Shown piece by piece: positions 45,770 to 54,819 of a DNA stretch of 59,971 nucleotides (the stretch's first letter is position 1; each line of letters begins with the position of its first letter). The translations under genes and the position numbers were made by a program. Location: assembly GCA_902618175.1 (NCBI GenBank), contig CACMZN010000009.1:1-59971 (forward strand), written 5' to 3'. The notes beneath the pieces were generated by a model. It had not been told where the DNA came from. It did no database searches and saw only the letters and a list, made by a program, of their open reading frames with translations. The stretch is from an uncultured Verrucomicrobiota bacterium. Its GTDB lineage: Bacteria > Verrucomicrobiota > Verrucomicrobiia > Opitutales > Seribacteraceae.

Positions 45770-47080
45770 TCAGGGAGTGGACAAGGGTCCGTCGAGACCG
45801 TGTTGAGAAAAGAAATCCCAGATCAGGCGATTGACGTCGGTCCCGTTGAGATCGAGGTCGAGCCAAACATGTTCGCCCCCGAGCACTTTGTAATGTTGGA
45901 CCCATGAAATGCCAGTATCGTCGGCGTAGATTGATTCTTCCACGGTCGTATCGGAGCCTGAAGTCAGAGTGGTCGTGATGGGAGTGGGGCTGGCCCCATT
46001 GGTTTCCGCCCAGTAGGATAGAACGTCAGGGATGGAAATGAGTCCCTCGCCGCCTTCATACGGGACGGTGTAGTCGGCGGTTCCATGGAGATTGATCATG
46101 GGTACGGGGTTGGTGGGATCGGGGTTTCCATCAAGCATGGTGCCTGAGACGGATCCGATGGCGGCAATTCGATCGCTCATGAAACCACCCAGGAAATAGG
46201 AAAAGAAACCACCATTTGAATAACCACAGGCGTAGATGCGGTTGGTGTCCAAAGGATAATTTTCCGATATTTGCTCGATCATTGCTTCCACAAATCCAAC
46301 GTCGTCGCTCGAACTTTTATTGTCCCCCCCCGGTAGGGCAGCGTTCCAGTGTCCTGATCCGTCGAGTAGGGTTCCCTGCGGATAAGCGAGCAGAAAAAGT
46401 TCCTCTTCGGCCAGGGAACGCATGTCTGCGGAGTACAGATGCCAAGCATTGCTTCCACCAAAACCATGAAAATTGAAAAGCAGGGGCAGTGGAGTGGATT
46501 CGTCGTATCCGGAAGGAACATAGAGCAGGTATTCGCGGGTAATGCCGTCTAGTTCGACGGACAAACTCAGTACGTCGCTGGGGACCTCGGCATCGAGATA
46601 GGATTCGTCTTTCTCGTACTCGACGCCTTCTTTGTCGGACCAGTCCCAGTCTTCATCTTTTTCCCAAGTCTCGTCCTTCTCCCAAGTTCCCCAATCCCAA
46701 TCCCCGTCCTTTTCGGTGATGAGTTCCTTATCCGAATATTCCGATTTTTCGGCGGAATCTTCCTCAATGGGAATCTCTTCCTCTTCTTCCGGATTGGATT
46801 CGGAAATGGAATCCGTAGCCATCAACGAGGTCCAGACACCTTCCGTCTCCTCGAAGCAATACCAGGAACTGTCCGCCTGTTTCCACTGGTAGAACTTGCC
46901 GTCATTGCCAACCCGCCAGTATTGCCATGCTTTTTCATAATCGCTGTAGACCCATGGAAATTGCTGGTGCCAACTCCAACTTGTGGCATGTTCCGTGGCA
47001 TTCAGACCAAAAAAGAAAAAAAAGAGCGAGGCCAGGGAAAAAAGCCTCCTACCAAAGGGGGTAGCGAAAAAAATTCTCAT
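45770..47080 (-). CDS. Exported PHB-depolymerase-like esterase with aromatic N-terminal module
   Basis: The catalytic half (from about residue 170) is an alpha/beta hydrolase of the LpqC/PHB-depolymerase type: YLLYVPSGYD, FNFHGFGGSN (oxyanion region), nucleophile ACGYSNGGFFSY and a late His in GGEHVWLD. A signal peptide precedes it (RLFSLASLFFFFFGLNA). The first mature 50 residues are very aromatic (WSWHQQFPWVYSDYEKAWQY), a module seen in secreted verrucomicrobial proteins. Between the two lies an acidic, Trp-rich linker of about 65 residues with repeats of the type KDEDWDW. It is probably secreted or surface-located and acts on polyester or ester-linked polysaccharide. Substrate is unknown. 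Confidence 0.85.
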   Translation of the reverse strand: MRIFFATPFGRRLFSLASLFFFFFGLNATEHATSWSWHQQFPWVYSDYEKAWQYWRVGNDGKFYQWKQADSSWYCFEETEGVWTSLMATDSISESNPEEEEEIPIEEDSAEKSEYSDKELITEKDGDWDWGTWEKDETWEKDEDWDWSDKEGVEYEKDESYLDAEVPSDVLSLSVELDGITREYLLYVPSGYDESTPLPLLFNFHGFGGSNAWHLYSADMRSLAEEELFLLAYPQGTLLDGSGHWNAALPGGDNKSSSDDVGFVEAMIEQISENYPLDTNRIYACGYSNGGFFSYFLGGFMSDRIAAIGSVSGTMLDGNPDPTNPVPMINLHGTADYTVPYEGGEGLISIPDVLSYWAETNGASPTPITTTLTSGSDTTVEESIYADDTGISWVQHYKVLGGEHVWLDLDLNGTDVNRLIWDFFSQHGLDGPLSTP

Positions 47081-47181
47081 GAATGCAACTAAGCACCTAG
47101 ATCATTGACCGTCAAATGGTTTGGACAAAATAATTTGGGTCGTTCTTGACGATTTTCAATCCAATCCTTTGTCTTTGGATC

Positions 47182-47877
47182 ATGAAAGCTTTCGTTGCCT
47201 CTTTTTCCCGGAAGGTGGTTTGTATCTCAATGGGTTGCGTGTTGGTTTTATGTTCTCTGGTTTTTTCGCAGGAAACCACAAACTTGCCCAACGACGTTCG
47301 TTGGGTTCGTAAGTCCATGGAATATCAAAATCTATGCATTCAGATATATCGAAATGCCGGAGAAAAAATGACTGAATATGCGAAAGGAAAAAAAGAAAGG
47401 TTGGCAGTGGTGTTGGACTTGGATGAAACCGTCCTGGACAACAGTCCATACCAAGTGCAACTTTGGCAAAACAAGCAGAGTTTTACCCAGGAATCGTGGA
47501 ACATATGGGTGAACCGGGTAGAGGCCGGTTTGGTGCCGGGAGCAAAGAATTTTCTTTCACAGGCGGAAAGACTGGGCATGCAAGTGGTTTTTCTAAGCAA
47601 TCGGATGGAGAGCAATCTGAAGCCTACGAAGCGGAATCTCAAAGCCTTGGGTGTACTCGGACCGAAGGATCTTTTTCTACTTCGAAAAAACAAACAGGAT
47701 ACGAAAGAGCTACGAAGGAAGGAAATATTGGAGGGAACAGGCAGAATGAAAACTGTGGGCATGCATGAAGTGGTAGTCTATCTGGGGGATCAAATCGGCG
47801 ATTTCCCTTCTCAGCAACCGACGAAATTCGGTGACCGGTTTTTCCTCTTTCCCAATCCAACCTATGGAAAATGGTGA
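47182..47877 (+). CDS. HAD-family acid phosphatase, e(P4)/class B type
   Basis: A secreted HAD phosphatase of the lipoprotein e(P4)/class B acid phosphatase type. The catalytic motif I is VVLDLDETVLDN (nucleophile and acid Asp). Motif II is VVFLSNRME. The late region VVYLGDQIGDF supplies motif IV aspartates. The N-terminal hydrophobic segment ends VLVLCSLVFS, which could be a lipobox (LVLC). The ATG at 47182 is preferred over 47146 because it directly precedes the basic-plus-hydrophobic leader. It likely releases phosphate from nucleotides in the periplasm. It is divergent from the esterase gene. Confidence 0.88.
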   Translation: MKAFVASFSRKVVCISMGCVLVLCSLVFSQETTNLPNDVRWVRKSMEYQNLCIQIYRNAGEKMTEYAKGKKERLAVVLDLDETVLDNSPYQVQLWQNKQSFTQESWNIWVNRVEAGLVPGAKNFLSQAERLGMQVVFLSNRMESNLKPTKRNLKALGVLGPKDLFLLRKNKQDTKELRRKEILEGTGRMKTVGMHEVVVYLGDQIGDFPSQQPTKFGDRFFLFPNPTYGKW

Positions 47878-47941
47878 GTGTGGACGGACCTTTGAACCGA
47901 ACCTGGCTGGTCTTTGCGACCTAAACGGAGGGATTCGAGGG

Positions 47942-48211
47942 TTAGTAGTCCTCCCGCCGATGGCGGAAGAGCTTTTGATGCTTCAGACTTTGGGTGTTTG
48001 CCCGTTTGCGCCAAAGACGAAAACTTGAGGGCTTGAGGGATTTTCTCATGTGATCAATCACCTGTCGTTCGGTCAGACCGGATACTTTTCTTATTTCCTC
48101 GAAAGTAATCCGATCTGCCCAAGCCGCCCAAATGACCCATTCCGGACTGTCCTTGGCAGGTTCGGGATTTTTCACCCGGGTGATGGGTACTTTAGCTCGT
48201 TTGGGATTCAT
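47942..48211 (-). CDS. DUF2805/TIGR03643 family protein
   Basis: An 89-residue protein with the family signature: VIWAAWADRITFEEIRKVSG, LTERQVIDHMRKSLKPSS and FRLWRKRA. The layout suggests a small helix-turn-helix fold with a basic C-terminus, and family members are of unknown function. The leader (PKRAKVPITRVKN) is basic. It is convergent with the acid phosphatase gene after 64 bases and 222 bases downstream of the TPR gene stop, with nothing assigned in between. Confidence 0.8.
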   Translation of the reverse strand: MNPKRAKVPITRVKNPEPAKDSPEWVIWAAWADRITFEEIRKVSGLTERQVIDHMRKSLKPSSFRLWRKRANTQSLKHQKLFRHRREDY

Positions 48212-48433
48212 TGCATCGTATACTCCATAAGTTCAGCTGGGTGGAGTCGCAAACTTCCCTGTCCAAATGCTTAAACATTGTATGGTTTTGCCCAGGCGAA
48301 TCCAATTCGGAAAAAGCATGTAACATCATAAGGTTGATTCATGGGATGGAAAAAAAACATTTGGTTTTTTCCTGTTTGGAATCGGAAAAACAAGAATTAT
48401 TCGACCAATTTGCTTTTCTCGGATTTTGGTCCG

Positions 48434-49834
48434 TCAGGCTGCGGAATTATAGAATGAATTGATCTTATCAGCGACGTCACGGAAGGAAATGTCGGCAGAG
48501 TAGACCAACTTGTATTCTTCGATCGCCTTTTCCTTTTTGCCCATGGATTCATAGCAACAACCCAATTCGTAGATAGCTTCTTTTTTGCGATCATCCATCA
48601 CTTGGATTTCAGTTTTCAGAATATTGAACTGTTCAATGGCCAAATCGTGGAAATTCTTTCTGCTGTATGCTCGACCCAGATGAAGAATCGCATCCAAGCG
48701 AACCTTTGCGTTTCGTTGAGCAAGTTGGAAGTGGGGCAAAGAACCATCGAAATCTTTCTCTTCGTAGAGTATCATTCCGAGTTCGTAACGGTACCCATAG
48801 TCGTTGGGATATCTCTGCACGAGATCCTCCAGTTGATTTCTCTGAAATAATTTTTTGTTCTGCAAGGCTTCCTCCCATGAATTCCGAATGCCTTCATCGT
48901 TCGGATTCGTCTGATAAGCAGTTTCCCACTGTTCGATCGCCTGATCAAAATATTCCAGAGTCAATTGTCTTTCCTTTTCCTCAAGGGAGACGTCGGCTTG
49001 CCCGGCTTCCTGTTTGCGGGCTTCTTGAATCCAGGCAATGGCATTTTCCAAGTCGCCGTATCTCTGATAATAATCGCTGAGTTTTTTGTAGTGATTGATG
49101 TTTTCAGGTTCCTGCTCGAATTTTTCGTAGGTTTGTCGGATCAGTTCCTCCAGACCTTTGGAATCAGTCACCGCCTTTGCCGCTTGCTCCAGAGATTGAG
49201 CTTCGGCTTCGTCTTTGAGTTGGGCCCGGAAGTCTTCCGATTCTTCCCACTTTCCCTTATTCATGGCAACGGCGACCGAGGCTCTCTTCATCAAGTCCTC
49301 GGCGTCTCCATCACTGGGATTGATTTTCATGATCTCTCCACCAATGCCAATGGCGCTTTCAGTGTCTCCGGCATCCAGATAGGCATCACCCAAATCCTTG
49401 AGGTTGCGCAAATCCTTGGGTTGAATCCTTCTTATGGTTTCATAGGCAAACACTGCAGTATTCATCATTCCCAAGTTTGCGGCTGCATCGGCGAGCATTT
49501 GATGAGCCAGGACATTACCCGGAGATTTGGCGATCAGGTCTTCGGCTTTGTTCAGCATGCCTTCAGGATCTTTGTCGCTCTTGCCTCGAAGCATAAACGG
49601 AGCGGCCGTGACTTTGCCAAGGAGACCGGAAAAGCCTTTGGTTGAATTCTGGGCCATTCTTAGCTGCAGAGCGCGAAGTTTTTTTCTGAGTTCCAGGCAA
49701 CCGATGCTTTGTTTGAGAATGGCCGAATAAATTTCAGTCGAATAATTCGAATCCGTCTGGCATGCCTTGTCGGCTGCCTCCAACTGTTTGACCAGCCTGG
49801 GGTCGAGTTGGGAAATTGGAAATTCTTCAATCAT
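48434..49834 (-). CDS. TPR-repeat protein, cytoplasmic
   Basis: About 466 residues of tetratricopeptide repeats with no signal peptide. Repeats are visible around NVLAHQMLADAAANLGMMNT, LRNLKDLGDAYLDAGDTESA, NHYKKLSDYYQRYGDLENAI, ALLHLGRAYSRKN-like text near the C-terminus, and YELGCCYESMGKKEKAIEEY. The ATG at 49834 is used; the upstream TTG at 49843 adds three residues. It follows glmM by 62 bases on the same strand and may be part of the trpD-glmM transcript. TPR proteins are scaffolds; a partner cannot be named. Confidence 0.85.
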   Translation of the reverse strand: MIEEFPISQLDPRLVKQLEAADKACQTDSNYSTEIYSAILKQSIGCLELRKKLRALQLRMAQNSTKGFSGLLGKVTAAPFMLRGKSDKDPEGMLNKAEDLIAKSPGNVLAHQMLADAAANLGMMNTAVFAYETIRRIQPKDLRNLKDLGDAYLDAGDTESAIGIGGEIMKINPSDGDAEDLMKRASVAVAMNKGKWEESEDFRAQLKDEAEAQSLEQAAKAVTDSKGLEELIRQTYEKFEQEPENINHYKKLSDYYQRYGDLENAIAWIQEARKQEAGQADVSLEEKERQLTLEYFDQAIEQWETAYQTNPNDEGIRNSWEEALQNKKLFQRNQLEDLVQRYPNDYGYRYELGMILYEEKDFDGSLPHFQLAQRNAKVRLDAILHLGRAYSRKNFHDLAIEQFNILKTEIQVMDDRKKEAIYELGCCYESMGKKEKAIEEYKLVYSADISFRDVADKINSFYNSAA

Positions 49835-49896
49835 GGATACCAAAACTTAAACTGAACATATGGAGCAAAATTCGAATTCATCGTTTTGTGGGAAAA

Positions 49897-51219
49897 TTAC
49901 AATGTTTTTTGAATTGTTTTTACCAAATCTTCAAAAATTGCATCGGCTTTGTCTTTCTCTTTTGCTTCAACCAACAACCTTACCTTGTTTTCAGTGCCGG
50001 AATATCGAAGTAAAATACGCCCTTGATCCATCAATTTATGGTTGCATTCCCCAAGGACTTCTTGAAGTTCATGGCATTCCTCAAGCGGTTTTTTGTCCAT
50101 CACTCGGAAGGATCCGGATTTGGAGGGCCAGAGCGTAATCTCCTTGGCCAATTCGCTTAGCTTCCCCCCACATTCGACGAGATGCAGAGCAAGCGTCAGG
50201 GCGATGAACAAGCCATCTCCCGTCGGCAGGTAGTCTGAGGCGATGACGTGCCCGGAAGATTCGCCACCCCAATTACAACCGACTTCCTTCATCATGGACG
50301 CGACGTTTCGATCCCCCACTGATGCCCGATGAAAATCGACGCCCAATTGATTCAGAAATTCCCCCAGTCCGGAATTGCTGTGCACCGTGGCAACAAAAGC
50401 ATTTCCTTTGAGTCTATTTTTTTCCCTGGCTGTTTGAGCAAGGAGACCGAGGATCTTGTCACCGTCAATGATCTTCCCGTCCGAACCAACGAAAATGACT
50501 CGATCTCCATCCCCATCATGGGCAATTCCCATTTCGGCTTTCTTTTCAATTACCTCTTTCGCCAAGAATGTGGGGAATTCCGAACCGACTCCCTCGTTGA
50601 TTCTTCCGTCTCCGTTACTCAGTAGACCCAGGTCTGCGCCAAATGATTCGAAAGCCTGTCTAGAAGTATCCATTGTTGCTCCGTTAGCAAGATCAAGGAC
50701 GATTTTTGTTCCCGCCAGAAAAGAGGGTGGGAATCGCTTTCTAAGGTTTTCAAGGTAGGGTAAGCATAGATTTCGGGATTTGAGATTGGAAGGAGCCAAA
50801 GTGGTTGGGGATCCCAGTTTGATCAATGATTCGATTCGCATTTCCTCCGCGATTGAAAATTTGGCTCCCTTACCGGAAAAAAGTTTGATTCCATTGTCGG
50901 TGTGCGGATTATGCGAGGCAGTGATCATAACACCCAGCGATGATTGGGTAAAGAGTACGGCAAAAGCCAGAGCAGGCGATGGAAGAATGCCCGCATCCGT
51001 GCAAGAAACCCCTTTTTCCTCCAAGCCCAGGGCACATGCTTCAAGAAGCGCTTTTCCGGACGGACGGGTGTCTCTGCCCAGCACGACGGAATGGGGCCCA
51101 TCTAAACCTTTCTCCAACAAGTATGCACCCAAGGCGAGTCCAATGGAATAAGCGAAATCCAAGTTGATCACGGATTCTCCGAAGCGACCCCGGATGCCAT
51201 CGGTGCCAAAGTATCTCAC
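49897..51219 (-). CDS. glmM: Phosphoglucosamine mutase
   Basis: GlmM converts glucosamine-6-phosphate to glucosamine-1-phosphate for peptidoglycan and LPS precursors. The start VRYFGTDGIRG is the family start with a GTG at 51219; that GTG overlaps the trpD stop as GTGA. With this start the catalytic serine in TASHNPHTDNGIKLF falls at residue 102, as in E. coli GlmM, which confirms the choice. Metal-binding DGDGDR and the sugar loop GGESSGH are present, as is the phosphate loop RYSGTE. A longer start at 51249 would add ten unlikely residues. Confidence 0.97.
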   Translation of the reverse strand: MRYFGTDGIRGRFGESVINLDFAYSIGLALGAYLLEKGLDGPHSVVLGRDTRPSGKALLEACALGLEEKGVSCTDAGILPSPALAFAVLFTQSSLGVMITASHNPHTDNGIKLFSGKGAKFSIAEEMRIESLIKLGSPTTLAPSNLKSRNLCLPYLENLRKRFPPSFLAGTKIVLDLANGATMDTSRQAFESFGADLGLLSNGDGRINEGVGSEFPTFLAKEVIEKKAEMGIAHDGDGDRVIFVGSDGKIIDGDKILGLLAQTAREKNRLKGNAFVATVHSNSGLGEFLNQLGVDFHRASVGDRNVASMMKEVGCNWGGESSGHVIASDYLPTGDGLFIALTLALHLVECGGKLSELAKEITLWPSKSGSFRVMDKKPLEECHELQEVLGECNHKLMDQGRILLRYSGTENKVRLLVEAKEKDKADAIFEDLVKTIQKTL

Positions 51220-52274
51220 GCAAAGAATTTTCCAGCCCGATCGAGCCAATTTTTGACTATTCCTCCTCTAATCAGAGAATCAGCCAATTCAATCCCCTCC
51301 TCAAGAGTGGAGACGCGACCACAGACTTTGAATGCCGAAGACGCATTAATCAAAATTGCAGCGAGCAATCCAGGCGGGCACTGGCAGGATAAGATCTGGT
51401 TTGTGAGGCGCAGGTTATGATCTAGGTCTCCACCTTTCAGATCTTCGAACGGATGAATGGATTGACTCCACCTTTCAGGATTCCATCTTTCGATTTCCTC
51501 GGTGGAGAATTGTCCGTATCCGAGAAGAAGATTTTCACCGCAGGCGGTAAGTTCGTCAACGCCTTGAATCCTTTCGTTGGAAATGTGTCCATGTACGATC
51601 AAAGCATTGGAGCATCCGTTTTTACTCAAGGCATGACTGATTTTCTTTATATGTTCGGGAGCAAATACGCCCAGGATCTGATGGGCTGGTCTGGCTGGAT
51701 TTAGGGTTGGTCCGAGGAGGTTGAAAATTGTGATGATTCCCTCTTGGGCCAATAGCTTCCTGACGGGCGCGATGTGCTTGAAGGCAGGATGAAACTCCGG
51801 GGCGAAAAGAAAGGCGAAGTTGATCTCTTCCAGACTCGATCGAAGAATTTCCGGTCTTGCCTGCAGGGGAATGCCAAAGGCTTGCAGAAGATCGGCGCTT
51901 CCACATTTTGAACTGATTGAACGATTTCCGTGTTTGATGACTTTCACTCCCGCAGAGGCGACCACAAAGGAAACGAAAGTTGAGATATTGAAGCTTCCCG
52001 CCTTATCGCCTCCGGTTCCACAAAGATCGATTGCGTTGGGGGCGAAGTCCTGAAGTTGGGGATCGATTGACCGGTTTCTGAATTCAGCGACGAATTGAGA
52101 AAATTCCCGATCGCTTTCTCCTTTTTGAGAAAGAGCGATGAGGAAATTTTTCTTGAGTCCGGCGTTGATCTCTTCGGAAGTCAATTGGTCTACGCAGTGA
52201 GCAATTTGTTCGGCAGACAAATCCTCACCATCCAGCAACTGTTCGGTTTCGGTAACAAGGTTTTGTGAATCCAT
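51216..52274 (-). CDS. trpD: Anthranilate phosphoribosyltransferase
   Basis: TrpD transfers phosphoribose to anthranilate, the second step of tryptophan synthesis. Diagnostic motifs are DLCGTGGDKAGSFNIST, KHGNRSISSKCGSADLL, and FNLLGPTLNPARP in the order expected. The ATG at 52274 gives 352 residues, a normal length; the ORF could be read back to 52376 but that adds a basic stretch absent from TrpD. No other trp genes are in the window. It is divergent from uppP (87-base gap) and translationally coupled to glmM, an unusual pairing. Confidence 0.95.
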   Translation of the reverse strand: MDSQNLVTETEQLLDGEDLSAEQIAHCVDQLTSEEINAGLKKNFLIALSQKGESDREFSQFVAEFRNRSIDPQLQDFAPNAIDLCGTGGDKAGSFNISTFVSFVVASAGVKVIKHGNRSISSKCGSADLLQAFGIPLQARPEILRSSLEEINFAFLFAPEFHPAFKHIAPVRKLLAQEGIITIFNLLGPTLNPARPAHQILGVFAPEHIKKISHALSKNGCSNALIVHGHISNERIQGVDELTACGENLLLGYGQFSTEEIERWNPERWSQSIHPFEDLKGGDLDHNLRLTNQILSCQCPPGLLAAILINASSAFKVCGRVSTLEEGIELADSLIRGGIVKNWLDRAGKFFA

Positions 52275-52361
52275 TAAAGAGGGTAGGTTGTTTTGACGTT
52301 GGTTGATTGTGAGAAAGTTAGGTCTTGCTCTCACAGGGGATCTGTTCTTGTAGAGGTTTTG

Positions 52362-53483
52362 ATGCCGGCTCGACAATCTTATTCATCGTTCTTTCTTATA
52401 CTGTGCTCAATTTGCCACTTTCCCCTTTGTGAAGCGAATGAGAAGGAAACCGACGGGAACGGAAAGAAAGTTGCCGGAAGCATGGACTATGGAGACGCCG
52501 TGGTCTATGGATTGGTGGAAGGAATAACGGAGTTTCTGCCCATTTCCTCGACCGGTCATTTGATTCTCACCAAAGAATGGCTCACCGAAGGCGAAAACCT
52601 TAGTGAATGGACCTTGCAGGATGGTTCGAAATTCCAAGGACGATTCATTCGGATGGATCCAAACCGAGAGAGTGTTTTGGTTTCGATTGAAGGGGGCGAG
52701 GGGGAGAGAAAATTCGATTTGAATGAGCTCAGCATGAAATCAAGAAATTTTGCAAGGTCCTCATTCCATGGAAACCGGGCTTTGGATGCTTATCTGATTG
52801 TCATCCAAGCGGGTGCCATTCTTGCCGTCACCCTGGTCTACCGCAAGCAAGTCTGGGCGATTCTGCTGGGTTTCCTAGGTTTGGATCCCAGAGGCAGACG
52901 ACTGGGCAAGCATCTCCTTTTTGCCTTTTTGCCAGCAGCCCTCGCAGGACCGTTTCTGGATGACTGGATCGAGGGTTATCTTCTCTTTCCCGTTCCCATC
53001 GCCTTGGCGTTGTTCGTAGGCGCCCTACTGATGCATTGGGTGGAACGCAAAAGAAAAAGGGAAAACTCGTTCGCAATGCCTGATTCCGGGAAAACGCTTG
53101 ATGATCTGACGATTCGTTCCGCCTTGTGGATCGGATGTCTGCAATGCTTTGCCATGTGGCCTGGAACGAGCCGTTCCATGATGACGATCGTGGGAGGATA
53201 TCTGGTCGGATTAACGAGGGCCAAAGCAGCCGAATTCAGTTTTTTGCTAGGTTTGGTCACACTCACCGCAGCGGCGGGTTACAAGGGACTGACCCATTGG
53301 GAGGTGATGCAGGCTCATTTGGAAATCGGACCTGTTTTACTTGGTTGCTTGGTGGCTGGCGGATCGGCGGCGGCGGCGGTGATATGGCTGGTTGGTTATT
53401 TGAACCGACATGGCTTGGGAATTTTTGTTTGGTATCGAATCATACTATCCATTCTTGTGCTTGCTTTTCATCTTGGTTTTTGA
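52362..53483 (+). CDS. uppP: Undecaprenyl-diphosphate phosphatase with loop insertion
   Basis: UppP (BacA) dephosphorylates undecaprenyl diphosphate at the outer face of the inner membrane, recycling the lipid carrier. The two catalytic blocks are present: VEGITEFLPISSTGHLIL and MWPGTSRSMMTIVGGYL. The rest is polytopic and ends VWYRIILSILVLAFHLGF. After the first block, in the outward-facing loop, about 65 extra residues include EWTLQDGSKFQGRFIRMDP, VLVSIEGG and FDLNELS. These match the pattern of an SHD1-like domain (52602-52758). An extra N-terminal hydrophobic leader precedes the core. The ATG at 52362 has the purine-rich tagagg upstream. Confidence 0.93.
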   Translation: MPARQSYSSFFLILCSICHFPLCEANEKETDGNGKKVAGSMDYGDAVVYGLVEGITEFLPISSTGHLILTKEWLTEGENLSEWTLQDGSKFQGRFIRMDPNRESVLVSIEGGEGERKFDLNELSMKSRNFARSSFHGNRALDAYLIVIQAGAILAVTLVYRKQVWAILLGFLGLDPRGRRLGKHLLFAFLPAALAGPFLDDWIEGYLLFPVPIALALFVGALLMHWVERKRKRENSFAMPDSGKTLDDLTIRSALWIGCLQCFAMWPGTSRSMMTIVGGYLVGLTRAKAAEFSFLLGLVTLTAAAGYKGLTHWEVMQAHLEIGPVLLGCLVAGGSAAAAVIWLVGYLNRHGLGIFVWYRIILSILVLAFHLGF

Positions 53484-53508
53484 AGAAAGCATAAGGATTT
53501 TCTATTTC

Positions 53509-53537
53509 TTGACGGAGTGAAAATAATAAGTAGTGTA
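53509..53537 (+). promoter_or_regulatory. Candidate promoter of the rpmF operon
   Basis: TTGACG at 53509-53514 resembles a -35 box. At 16-17 bases spacing lies TAGTGT/AGTGTA, a weak -10. It sits 12 bases upstream of rpmF, after the uppP stop, where a promoter of the long fatty-acid/envelope operon is expected. Confidence 0.3.
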
Positions 53538-53548
53538 CTGGACTTACC

Positions 53549-53725
53549 ATGGGACAGCCTAAAAGAAAACAATCCAAGCAACGCAGTCGCAAAAGACGCG
53601 GAGCAAATCGTTTCCAAGCCCCTTTGCTCGCCAAGGAAGCCGACGGCAGTCTATTTCGTCCGCACCGCGTAAATCCCGAAACCGGGCAATATCGCGGTAA
53701 ACAAGTTCTGGATCTAGAGGTTTAA
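53549..53725 (+). CDS. rpmF: Ribosomal protein bL32
   Basis: A 58-residue basic protein starting GQPKRKQSKQRSRKRRG, the hallmark of bL32. It continues with the family-type C-terminal HRVNPETGQYRGKQVL. The zinc-binding cysteines of some bL32 proteins are absent, so this is the cysteine-free form. The ATG is at 53549 and the TAA at 53723-53725. It is followed 20 bases later by plsX, the widely conserved rpmF-plsX-fabH order, which supports the assignment. Confidence 0.93.
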   Translation: MGQPKRKQSKQRSRKRRGANRFQAPLLAKEADGSLFRPHRVNPETGQYRGKQVLDLEV

Positions 53726-53745
53726 TTTGCCCAACTCGCTTCGGC

Positions 53746-54816
53746 ATGGATAGAACCGAGGCTCGGATCACTCTTGCAATTGATGCGATGGGTAGTGATC
53801 AAGGTCCGCATGAAGTCCTTGCGGGTGTTTCTCTGGCCTTGGAGGTGGCTCCAAGGAATTCGGACTTTCTGCTCTTCGGCAAAGAAGATCTTCTTACTCC
53901 CATAATGGATGAATATCCAAATCTTATGGGTGGACAAGTTACCGTGCACCATGCTCCTGAGGTGGTGGAAATGGATGAAAAACCCATTGCCGGAATCAAA
54001 GGAAAGAGAAAATCTTCCATGTCCACTGCCCTGGAGTCTTTGAAGGACGGTGTATCCGACGCCCTCTTGAGTTGCGGAAACACGGGTTGTCTGATGGCGG
54101 GAAGCGCCATACGACTACGCACGCTCGAAGGAGTCGAGCGACCCGCTTTGTGCACAATTTGGCCTGGGAGAGAAAGATATTTCACCTTATTGGATGCAGG
54201 AGCCAATCCTCACGCCAAGCCCTTTCATATTGTGCAAAGCGCAATCTTAGGAAGTAACTATGCCCGCGTAGCTTTGGGTCTGGTTCGCCCCAAAGTCGGA
54301 TTGCTGACCATAGGCACCGAGGAGGGGAAAGGCAATGAGGTCATTCATGAAACACATTCGATGCTGAAGGAAATAAACGGAAGCATCATTAACTATGCGG
54401 GATTGATTGAGGGGTTCCAGATTTTTGACAATGTCGTGGATGTGGTGGTGTGTGATGGATTTGTGGGCAACATCGTACTCAAAGCATGCGAATCCTTGAG
54501 TAAATTAATTCGATCCTTTTTGGACGAAGAGTTACGACGCAATGCCCTCAGAAAAACCGGGGCATTGCTTTCGAAAGGTGCATTCCGTAGTTTGAAACAG
54601 AGAATAAATCCTGAGCAATTTGGAGGAGCTCCCTTGCTTGGACTTACCAAAAACGTCATCAAAGCCCATGGATCGTCCAATCGAAACCACATTAGTGGAG
54701 CCATCAAAATCGCCTTGGATCTGGTGCAGCATGATATGCTGACGCAGGTGGTGGAAGACATACGCGAATCAAATGAAATTCTTCGTCCAGAAACTCTCAA
54801 CTCCTTCCAAGAATAA
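53746..54816 (+). CDS. plsX: Phosphate acyltransferase PlsX
   Basis: PlsX makes acyl-phosphate from acyl-ACP for phospholipid synthesis. The N-terminus ITLAIDAMGSDQGPHEVLAG is diagnostic, followed by the conserved KGKRKSSMSTALESLKDG and LSCGNTGCLMAGS region. The C-terminal part VVCDGFVGNIVLKACE completes the fold. The length of 356 residues is normal. It is directly followed by fabH (3-base gap), so it is in the same operon as rpmF and fabH. Confidence 0.96.
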   Translation: MDRTEARITLAIDAMGSDQGPHEVLAGVSLALEVAPRNSDFLLFGKEDLLTPIMDEYPNLMGGQVTVHHAPEVVEMDEKPIAGIKGKRKSSMSTALESLKDGVSDALLSCGNTGCLMAGSAIRLRTLEGVERPALCTIWPGRERYFTLLDAGANPHAKPFHIVQSAILGSNYARVALGLVRPKVGLLTIGTEEGKGNEVIHETHSMLKEINGSIINYAGLIEGFQIFDNVVDVVVCDGFVGNIVLKACESLSKLIRSFLDEELRRNALRKTGALLSKGAFRSLKQRINPEQFGGAPLLGLTKNVIKAHGSSNRNHISGAIKIALDLVQHDMLTQVVEDIRESNEILRPETLNSFQE

Positions 54817-54819
54817 AGC

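Noticed and set aside
48965-49645. 226-codon plus-strand frame inside the TPR gene
   Set aside because: It is the complement of the TPR repeats and shows no independent start signal.
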